Positions 1 to 4,954 of a DNA stretch of 5,479 nucleotides are shown piece after piece. The position numbers and the translations under genes are program-made. The stretch is from an uncultured Bacteroidales bacterium (lineage in GTDB: Bacteria; Bacteroidota; Bacteroidia; Bacteroidales; WCHB1-69). The notes beneath the pieces were generated by a model. It was not told the origin of the DNA, did not search any database, and was given only the letters and a program-made list of their open reading frames with translations. Every line of letters begins with the position of its first letter. Within the stretch, counting starts at the first letter, position 1. The stretch spans positions 1 through 5,479 of the forward strand of contig ONXT01000018.1 of NCBI GenBank assembly GCA_900321845.1, written 5' to 3'.

Positions 1-42
1 CCCAACCTCGTGGATGACAGCATCATAGAGAGCGTGAAATAG
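1..42 (+). CDS. C-terminal end of an unidentified protein (partial)
   Basis: Reading frame 1 on the + strand is open from the window edge to a TAG at 40-42 and encodes only PNLVDDSIIESVK. The other two + frames hit stops within the first 30 bases. A strong hairpin with a T-run begins 20 bases after the stop, as expected for the end of a + strand transcription unit, which is the main support for this being a real gene end. Thirteen residues are too few to name the protein, and a non-coding edge cannot be ruled out. Confidence 0.5.
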   Translation, partial: PNLVDDSIIESVK

Positions 43-61
43 TCACGGTCTACGACTTGAT

Positions 62-98
62 AAAACCTCCGCCAGCTGAAAAGTTGGCGGAGGTTTTT
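62..98. terminator. Bidirectional intrinsic terminator between converging genes
   Basis: Bases 62-77 (AAAACCTCCGCCAGCT) pair with 82-97 (AGTTGGCGGAGGTTTT) around a GAAA tetraloop at 78-81. This gives a 16-base-pair stem with a single G-T wobble. The GC-rich core is flanked by A4 on the left and T5 on the right, so each strand yields a hairpin followed by U residues. It lies between the + strand gene ending at 42 and the minus-strand ATPase ending at 103, and very probably terminates both. Confidence 0.93.
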
Positions 99-102
99 GT
101 TA

Positions 103-1536
103 TTACGATTTGGGGAGTTCAAACAAGTCCGCTAATGTAATCTGCTTCTGAACTTGTCCGCTATATTTGTTTTTTTTGACCCCAAAGGAGGTTATCAATG
201 TCAGCATCAGGGATTTTCTGGTATTGGTCTGCCGGATGAAAGTCTCCAATTTGTTGTCGAAATCATCCGCATCTGTTCGGGTAATCTCATATTCGGCGCG
301 TGAGAATTTCATTTCGCAAACATTGATGGTTTGGTCGGCGCGGTCAATAAGGAGGTCTATTTGTGCCCCATTGCCTCCGTCGTCTGATTTGGCGAGCCAA
401 CTGCACACACGGCTTTGTACGCCGGCAATCCCCAGTGCCTGTTTGATTTGGGTGATATGATTCAGACAGAGCACCTCAAATGCATAACCGCTCCACGCCC
501 GATACCGAGGACTGTTGAGCGAATTAATCCAAAAAGTCTCATCTTGATAGGCATTTTCGTTGGCAAAATGAAAATGAAAGAGTGTGAATGCGTCCATCAG
601 CTGGTAAAGCACATCGCGTTTGGTCTTTCCAAAGGGAACATACTGACGGATAAAGCCGCATTTTTCCAATTCATCCAATGTCTTTGTGAATTTTTGGTTG
701 TTGTTCAGGTCTGTTTGTTGCAGTATTTCTTTCCTTGTAAGACCTTTCGTCTTGGTTGCCAGCGCTGTCACAATTGCTATATGGTCTCCCGCCTGTTTGT
801 AGAGTGAACGATACAAGTTTTCAAACTCCCCTTTCAATTCACCGTTACTTGCAAAAAATAGCCGGTCGATGTTTTGGGCTACACTCTCGTCTGGTCTCAT
901 CAATGAATAGTAGTAGGCCACTCCACCCATTGTCATGTAACATTCTGCAATCTCCTTTTGGCGGAAAGAAAATCCGAAGGTTTTAAAATACTGTTCACTT
1001 TCGTGTAGCGTGAAAGGAGCTACATATATCTGATGTGTTTTGCGGTTATGCAATCCTCCTCTATTGTTGATGATATTGTCAATCATCCAAGAAGTTGCAG
1101 AACCACAAACAATGAGCTTGACGTCATCGCGCGCGGATGCCCATGCATTCCAAAAATGTTCCAATGCCCCAATAAAATTGGAACGTACTGTGTCCAACCA
1201 CGGAAGTTCATCAATAAAAATGATTTTTTTCGTTTCAGAACAAGTTTCCAAATAATTCTCCAACTCGTCAAACGCTTCCAACCAAGATTGGGGATGGTTG
1301 GCTTTTGGATAGACTTTTCGCAAAGCGAAGTAAAAATTGGCCAACTGCTCTTGAAGCCCGGAGTTTTCCATTCCCGTCAGTGTGAAACAAGCATTCTCTC
1401 CTATTGTTTGCCGGACAAGGAATGTTTTGCCGACACGTCTACGGCCATAGATTGCAATAAATTCCGACTTTTCACTATGGAGATACTCTTGTAACAATCT
1501 GATTTCTAGCTCTCTACCAATTATTTTGTCCTTCAT
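103..1536 (-). CDS. AAA+ ATPase of the ATPase_2/DUF234 family with PD-(D/E)XK-like C-terminal domain
   Basis: This 477-residue protein has an N-terminal P-loop ATPase domain. Visible motifs are Walker A GRRRVGKT (31-38), Walker B KIIFIDE (104-110) and a sensor-1-like strand LIVCGSATSWM (141-151). A winged-helix-like segment follows (about 250-313, including LTRKEILQQTDL). The C-terminal region (about 345-470) carries FE at 353-354, QIDLLID (392-398) and CEMKF (407-411), which is the spacing of a PD-(D/E)XK nuclease-type fold with E354, D394, E408 and K410 as candidate catalytic residues. The length is typical for this family, which is abundant in Bacteroidota and archaea. Its cellular role is not established; a DNA-linked or mobile-element/defence-like function is inference. 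The start at 1536 sits about 25 bases downstream of a predicted transcription start. It stands alone, with its own promoter and palindromic repeats upstream, and looks more A/T-rich than the mutase gene, which could indicate transfer. Confidence 0.92.
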   Translation of the reverse strand: MKDKIIGRELEIRLLQEYLHSEKSEFIAIYGRRRVGKTFLVRQTIGENACFTLTGMENSGLQEQLANFYFALRKVYPKANHPQSWLEAFDELENYLETCSETKKIIFIDELPWLDTVRSNFIGALEHFWNAWASARDDVKLIVCGSATSWMIDNIINNRGGLHNRKTHQIYVAPFTLHESEQYFKTFGFSFRQKEIAECYMTMGGVAYYYSLMRPDESVAQNIDRLFFASNGELKGEFENLYRSLYKQAGDHIAIVTALATKTKGLTRKEILQQTDLNNNQKFTKTLDELEKCGFIRQYVPFGKTKRDVLYQLMDAFTLFHFHFANENAYQDETFWINSLNSPRYRAWSGYAFEVLCLNHITQIKQALGIAGVQSRVCSWLAKSDDGGNGAQIDLLIDRADQTINVCEMKFSRAEYEITRTDADDFDNKLETFIRQTNTRKSLMLTLITSFGVKKNKYSGQVQKQITLADLFELPKS

Positions 1537-1568
1537 ATTTACTTAATTATCATGAATGAAATCTGCTG

Positions 1569-1598
1569 CAAAGATATAAAAATATTTCATTTCAGCAA
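1569..1598 (-). promoter_or_regulatory. Bacteroidota-type promoter of the ATPase gene
   Basis: On the minus strand a perfect -7 box TATCTTTG (1569-1576) is preceded, after exactly 19 bases, by TTG (1596-1598). This fits the Bacteroidota consensus TTG-N19-TAnnTTTG. Transcription would begin near 1562, leaving a leader of about 25 bases before the ATG at 1536. The leader is A/T-rich with no Shine-Dalgarno motif. The -33 TTG lies inside palindromic repeat unit 1, so a protein bound there would be expected to affect this promoter. Confidence 0.75.
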
Positions 1599-1625
1599 CT
1601 TTCAATGTTGAAATCTGCTGAAACG
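1588..1625. repeat. Palindromic repeat unit 1
   Basis: This 38-base unit is identical to 1641-1678 except for one base (T1614 versus C1667). It is a nested dyad: TTTCAGCA (1590-1597) pairs with TGCTGAAA (1616-1623), and TTTCAA (1600-1605) pairs with TTGAAA (1608-1613), with two-base mismatches between the arms. The pentamer TTTCA/TGAAA recurs every 10 bases within each arm, so copies fall on the same helix face, an operator-like arrangement. The unit covers the -33 element of the ATPase promoter. It could alternatively act as an RNA hairpin in read-through transcripts. Confidence 0.9.
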
Positions 1626-1640
1626 ATAGTTTCAATAGGT

Positions 1641-1678
1641 CATTTCAGCAACTTTCAATGTTGAAACCTGCTGAAACG
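1641..1678. repeat. Palindromic repeat unit 2
   Basis: This is the second copy of the 38-base unit, 53 bases from the first, with the same nested dyad (TTTCAGCA 1643-1650 with TGCTGAAA 1669-1676; TTTCAA 1653-1658 with TTGAAA 1661-1666). It begins just five bases beyond the lipoprotein stop codon and lies upstream of the ATPase promoter. The 15-base spacer (1626-1640) contains a further TTTCAA. A truncated third piece, TGAAATCTGCTG (1557-1568), matches 12 bases of unit 1 and falls just downstream of the ATPase -7 box. Confidence 0.9.
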
Positions 1679-1683
1679 GCATC

Positions 1684-2601
1684 CTACCGGTACTCGTAAG
1701 TGTGGGTATAGGAATACGCGGTGCGAGAGACGTTCGCTTGCTCTAACTGGAACGTGCAGGTAATGGAAGTGGGATACTTTCCGCTATACACGTAGGTGTA
1801 ATCGTAATGATATCGCTCCCCGCCCTCCAAACATTCGCAGCGGGTGATGTTGTTCTTGGAGAGGGTCGTATAGAACCCTTCCGCCACCATATCATTCTGT
1901 GTCGCTTGGTCATCCCACAGGCCATACAATGGATTGAGCTTGTTGTCGTAGGTGAAATAATACTCGATGTTACGATTTTGTGAGGTAAAAACGAGATGGC
2001 TCACATTGTCGCCGTCCCACTCGAAGGTATATTCACAATCATCAGAACCTTTTGTATTGCCCATCTGCTTAAGGGCTTGGAAATGCTGTGTCGGGAAGGG
2101 AAGGCTCAGTCCACATAAAGGCAGCGGCGCCATCTGGGCGGCTTTGCTGCTGAGTTCTGTAAAGGTGAGTTTTGTGATCTTTCCGCTTTCGTGTCTGATG
2201 GCGCAAGTGGCCGTATGTTCGCTCCCATAGTAGTATTCGATGGCGGTGAGGACATCATTATCATATACGAACTCATACCGGTACGAACCGTATGAAATGG
2301 CGGAAATGCGCTTGCCATCGTAAGTAAAACTATGGGTATATTCAGGCTGGTTGTTGGAATTGAAATAGTCGATGCTTTCCAACCGCTTCCCGCGCCAGTT
2401 CCACTGCTGGACGAGGAAACTGCTGACAGTATCAACCCACGCATTGCCCCAGCCACTCCCCGTCCACTCTTCCATTTTGAGCGTTTCAGTGAAAGTCACC
2501 TTGCTGATTTTCTTTTTCGGGGCGTATTGTCCCTCCTTCGTACAAGCGGTCATCACAAAACAAAGAAGGAGAATGCTGGCAAAGAATTTCAAGTATTTCA
2601 T
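1684..2601 (-). CDS. Secreted lipoprotein with YD-like repeats (DUF4595-like), function unknown
   Basis: The 305-residue product opens with a lipoprotein signal peptide: K2/K5, a hydrophobic core (6-16) and a lipobox MTAC with the acylated cysteine at 20. The protein is therefore predicted to be anchored in the outer or inner membrane. The mature part is rich in Tyr, Trp and beta-strand pattern, and holds at least five related segments: WNWRGKRLESIDYF (67-80), FTYDGKRISAISY (92-104), FVYDNDVLTAIEYY (111-124), FEWDGDNVSHLVF (193-205) and YFTYDNKLNPLYG (215-227). This YD-like repetition recalls DUF4595-type Bacteroides lipoproteins; the assignment is from pattern only. The frame stays open to an ATG at 2682, but that lies upstream of the predicted -7 box (2637-2644) and would bury the signal peptide. 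ATG 2601 or the in-frame ATG at 2607 is preferred. No catalytic motif is recognised. Confidence 0.88.
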   Translation of the reverse strand: MKYLKFFASILLLCFVMTACTKEGQYAPKKKISKVTFTETLKMEEWTGSGWGNAWVDTVSSFLVQQWNWRGKRLESIDYFNSNNQPEYTHSFTYDGKRISAISYGSYRYEFVYDNDVLTAIEYYYGSEHTATCAIRHESGKITKLTFTELSSKAAQMAPLPLCGLSLPFPTQHFQALKQMGNTKGSDDCEYTFEWDGDNVSHLVFTSQNRNIEYYFTYDNKLNPLYGLWDDQATQNDMVAEGFYTTLSKNNITRCECLEGGERYHYDYTYVYSGKYPTSITCTFQLEQANVSRTAYSYTHTYEYR

Positions 2602-2636
2602 AATCATAAATTTAAAGGATGCATATTTTAAGGTTG

Positions 2637-2644
2637 CAAAGATA
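2637..2644 (-). promoter_or_regulatory. Promoter -7 box of the lipoprotein gene
   Basis: The minus strand reads TATCTTTG here, identical to the -7 box of the ATPase promoter and a full match to TAnnTTTG. No TTG is found at the ideal spacing upstream; only a weak TGCAAA-like sequence is present, so the -33 element is poor. Transcription would start near 2630, about 25 to 30 bases before the ATG at 2601. Confidence 0.55.
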
Positions 2645-2720
2645 AAAAAATTGAATGTTATTTTGCATGACTCGTCTGCCATTCCTTTATTATATAAAAT
2701 CTAAAAAAGTATTAAAAACA

Positions 2721-2753
2721 TTACTTTTTGTAATTTATACTTGCTTTTTGTAA
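2721..2753. promoter_or_regulatory. Two phased 13-base dyads, candidate Xre operator
   Basis: TTACTTTTTGTAA (2721-2733) and TTGCTTTTTGTAA (2741-2753) differ by one base and start exactly 20 bases apart, about two helical turns. The first is a perfect dyad (TTAC/GTAA around T5). The second covers the -33 TTG of the downstream promoter. A third, weaker TTTTTG (2765-2770) continues the same 20-base phase and forms part of the -7 box. An inverted AAAAAGTA lies at 2704-2711. GTAA-type half-sites are compatible with binding by a small helix-turn-helix protein; the gene encoding one is the second of this transcription unit. Autoregulation is inference. Confidence 0.55.
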
Positions 2754-2770
2754 AGTTTTGTGTATTTTTG
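2741..2770 (+). promoter_or_regulatory. Bacteroidota-type promoter of the membrane protein/Xre pair
   Basis: TTG (2741-2743), 19 bases, then TATTTTTG (2763-2770) matches TTG-N19-TAnnTTTG. Transcription would start near 2777, giving a leader of about 36 bases before the ATG at 2813. The leader is A/T-rich with no Shine-Dalgarno motif. Confidence 0.75.
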
Positions 2771-2812
2771 CAGCGTCAAAAACAAAATTTCCAACCCTTA
2801 AAAATTTTAGCT

Positions 2813-3292
2813 ATGAAAAACACAAAATTCTTATTGCCAAGCAATTACAAAAAAGCAGGATGGTGGATACTGGGAATCACCCTTGCATTGATTGTCGTTT
2901 ATTTTTCTATGGATGGCGACTTGAGTATCAATTATCTTCGGGAGCTGTTCGGAATGGAACCATTGGAGAGCAAGGCGTACTTCTCCCTATTCGGACCGAA
3001 CTCCGACCTGCTGATGACATTGATCGCCATTCTGCTCATCGTGGGCGGTATTTTCATCGGCTTTTCCCGCAATAGGGAAGACGACGAATTTATCGAGCAG
3101 CTTCGGTACGAGTCGCTGATTTTGTCGCTGTATATCAACAGCGGGCTTATGCTGCTTTGTTTGATTTTTGTATGGGGCTTTGATTTTCTGACGGTAATGC
3201 AGTTCAATGTCTTCTCCACCCTATATGTCTTCATTATATGTTTTTACCTTCGTTTGTATTTTAATAAACGTTCTTTGCGTCATGAAAAATAG
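2813..3292 (+). CDS. Small four-helix membrane protein paired with an Xre regulator
   Basis: This 159-residue protein has four hydrophobic segments: about 16-32, 66-84, 103-123 and 131-149. A soluble loop rich in charge follows helix 1 (35-60), and a charged linker RNREDDEFIEQLRYESL (86-102) joins helices 2 and 3. The C-terminus is basic. An acidic ED-EFI-LR-ES linker before a helix is a pattern remembered from Bacteroidota membrane proteins that sit next to short Xre regulators; no biochemical role is known. The frame is open back to an ATG at 2741, but that coincides with the promoter -33 element, so ATG 2813, about 36 bases after the predicted transcription start, is chosen. Its last 11 bases overlap the next gene, which argues for coupled translation. 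A role as sensor or partner of the regulator is inference. Confidence 0.85.
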   Translation: MKNTKFLLPSNYKKAGWWILGITLALIVVYFSMDGDLSINYLRELFGMEPLESKAYFSLFGPNSDLLMTLIAILLIVGGIFIGFSRNREDDEFIEQLRYESLILSLYINSGLMLLCLIFVWGFDFLTVMQFNVFSTLYVFIICFYLRLYFNKRSLRHEK

Positions 3293-3485
3293 ACTAAAAG
3301 TAGCTCGTGCCGAGATGAATATCACGCAGGGCGAATTGGCAGAAAAAATCGGTGTGACCCGTCAGGCGGTAAACTCCATTGAATTAGGAAAATACGTTCC
3401 CAGCACCTTGCTGGCGCTGAAGATGGCGCACTTCTTCGGCAAGACGGTGGAGGAACTTTTCATGCTGGAAGAGGGAGATCTCTGA
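3282..3485 (+). CDS. Short Xre-family helix-turn-helix transcriptional regulator
   Basis: This 67-residue protein is almost entirely an HTH_3/Xre DNA-binding domain. The helix-turn-helix spans about 15-37 (TQGELAEKIGVTRQAVNSIE), with recognition helix VTRQAVNSIELGK (25-37), followed by the usual KYVPSTLLALKMAHFFGKTVEELF tail elements (38-60). No sensor or dimerisation domain is attached, as is usual for this small family. The start ATG at 3282 lies inside the end of the membrane-protein gene, in a different frame. Longer in-frame starts would add the hydrophobic out-of-frame reading of that gene and are rejected. No Shine-Dalgarno is seen, which fits translation by coupling. It probably binds its own promoter region at 2721-2753; this is not shown by the sequence alone. 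Confidence 0.93.
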   Translation: MKNRLKVARAEMNITQGELAEKIGVTRQAVNSIELGKYVPSTLLALKMAHFFGKTVEELFMLEEGDL

Positions 3486-3507
3486 TTATCCCCCACTCCT
3501 TCTTTAG

Positions 3508-3524
3508 GGAACATGGCTTGTTCC
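3508..3524. other. Short inverted repeat between converging genes, weak terminator candidate
   Basis: GGAACA (3508-3513) and TGTTCC (3519-3524) form a perfect six-base stem with a five-base loop in the 56-base gap between the Xre gene and the mutase gene. Neither strand shows a T-run after the stem, so it is at best a weak terminator. No better hairpin is visible in this gap. Confidence 0.3.
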
Positions 3525-3541
3525 GAGTATCTTCCAGGCTG

Positions 3542-4927
3542 CTAACTGTGCAGGAACTCCCTGATATCGGCGATGATTTTTTCCGCCATGCTGTCGGCCA
3601 TCTTGCCGTTTTCCGCTTCGGCGTAGATGCGGATGATGGGCTCCGTGTTCGACGGGCGCAGATGCACCCAGCCGTTCTCGAAGTCAATCTTCACGCCGTC
3701 AATCGTATTCACCTCGTTCTTGGCATATTTTTTGGCAATATGCTGAAGAATGGCCTTCAAGTCCATGTCGGCGCGCAGGTCGATTTTGTTTTTGGAGATG
3801 ACATACGAGGGATACAGCCGGCGGAGTTCGGAGCATTTCATGCCGGTTTCGGCCATATAGGTCAGGAAAAGGGCGATGCCGACCAGCGCGTCGCGGCCAT
3901 AGTGCAGTTCGGGGAAGATGACGCCCCCATTGCCTTCGCCGCCAATCACCGCGTCGGTCTCCTTCATCTTCTCCACCACATTCACCTCGCCCACTGCGGA
4001 AGCGTTGTAATCAACTGAGTGCTTGCGACTTACGTCTCTCAGCGCGCGTGTGGAGGAAAGATTGGAAACCGTATTGCCTTTTTTATGCTGTAAAACATAG
4101 TCGGCGACGGAAACCAGCGTATATTCCTCGCCGAACATGTCGCCGTTTTCCGTCAGGATGGCCAGACGATCCACATCGGGATCCACCACAAAGCCGACAC
4201 TGTAAGTGCCCTTCTTCATGGCATCGGCGATGCCGCGCAGGTTCTGCGGGAGAGGCTCCGGATTGTGGGCAAACACACCGGAGCAATCATCGTTCAACAC
4301 CTTGACTTTCAGCACTCCCAACTTCTTGAGCAACAACGGCAAAGCCAGTCCGCCGGTAGAGTTTACACAATCGAGGATGACGGAAAAATGGGCGCGCTTA
4401 ATGGCATCCACATTCACCAAATCCAACTTTAAAATCGCCTCGATATGATCTTCAATCGCCTTGTCGTAGGTGGAGTATTTACCCAATTTGTCGATTTCCG
4501 CAAACTGATACTCTTGTTTTTCGATGATTTCCAACACTTTTTGACCATCGGCAGCAGAGATGAACTCGCCGCGGGCATTGAGCAGCTTCAGTGCATTCCA
4601 CTGCATCGGATTGTGGCTGGCGGTGAGAATGATACCGCCATCGGCATGATGGTGGACAACCGCCATCTCAACGGTGGGAGTGGTGGAGAGCCCAAGGTCG
4701 ATGACGTTCACGCCGAGCGATTGCAAAGTACTGCAAACCAGCTTGTTAATCATTTCGCCCGAAACGCGCGCATCGCGACCGACCACAATCGTTAACGGAT
4801 TTTCGTCTTTTTTCAAAAAGGTGATAAAAGCGGAAACAAATTGAACCACATCAATGGGCGTTAAATTCTCCCCTACCTTGCCGCCAATCGTTCCGCGAAT
4901 TCCAGAAATAGATTTGATAAGTGCCAT
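3542..4927 (-). CDS. glmM: Phosphoglucosamine mutase / alpha-D-phosphohexomutase
   Basis: This 461-residue cytoplasmic enzyme has all four signatures of the alpha-D-phosphohexomutase superfamily. The catalytic phosphoserine loop is TASHNPMQWN with Ser104, and the Mg2+-binding loop is DPDVDR (249-254). The sugar-specificity loop is GGEGNGG (329-335), and the phosphate-binding loop is RPSNTEP (424-430). The N-terminal SGIRG (8-12) and GRDAR (50-54) are also present, and the length is normal. In Bacteroidota such proteins are annotated as GlmM, which converts glucosamine-6-phosphate to glucosamine-1-phosphate for UDP-GlcNAc, peptidoglycan and lipopolysaccharide. The sugar loop GEGNGG is unlike the GEQSGH of Escherichia-type GlmM and the GEMSGH of PMM/PGM, and resembles archaeal phosphohexomutases, so activity on mannose or glucose phosphates is possible. 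The gene starts 27 bases after the outer-membrane protein gene with no promoter visible between them, so co-transcription is likely. Confidence 0.93.
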   Translation of the reverse strand: MALIKSISGIRGTIGGKVGENLTPIDVVQFVSAFITFLKKDENPLTIVVGRDARVSGEMINKLVCSTLQSLGVNVIDLGLSTTPTVEMAVVHHHADGGIILTASHNPMQWNALKLLNARGEFISAADGQKVLEIIEKQEYQFAEIDKLGKYSTYDKAIEDHIEAILKLDLVNVDAIKRAHFSVILDCVNSTGGLALPLLLKKLGVLKVKVLNDDCSGVFAHNPEPLPQNLRGIADAMKKGTYSVGFVVDPDVDRLAILTENGDMFGEEYTLVSVADYVLQHKKGNTVSNLSSTRALRDVSRKHSVDYNASAVGEVNVVEKMKETDAVIGGEGNGGVIFPELHYGRDALVGIALFLTYMAETGMKCSELRRLYPSYVISKNKIDLRADMDLKAILQHIAKKYAKNEVNTIDGVKIDFENGWVHLRPSNTEPIIRIYAEAENGKMADSMAEKIIADIREFLHS

Positions 4928-4954
4928 TATATTCTTTTTTAATCTATGTTAAAG

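Noticed and set aside
167..1494. Several + strand open frames opposite the ATPase gene
   Set aside because: They overlap a protein with clear Walker and nuclease-like motifs on the other strand, overlap one another, lack promoters and show no recognisable domain.
1588..1678. Two 38-base repeats as a CRISPR array
   Set aside because: There are only two copies with a 15-base spacer, each copy is a long internal palindrome, and no cas genes are near. The layout fits an operator or dispersed palindrome better.
1557..1678. Repeats as ends of an insertion sequence or MITE
   Set aside because: The copies are direct, not inverted relative to each other; no target duplication or transposase remnant is seen, and the 15-base segment between them is too short.
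1967..2704. Open frames on both strands overlapping the lipoprotein gene
   Set aside because: They are shadows of the lipoprotein frame, with low-complexity Ser/Pro/Arg-rich translations and no start signals.
2704..2729. AAAAAGTA/TACTTTTT inverted repeat as a terminator
   Set aside because: It is made only of A/T-rich pairs and lies between two divergent promoters where no transcript needs to end. It is more likely part of the operator-like region.
3518..4795. Long + strand frames opposite the mutase gene
   Set aside because: The minus-strand frame has all four mutase signatures over its full length. The opposite frames are reflections of its codon bias.
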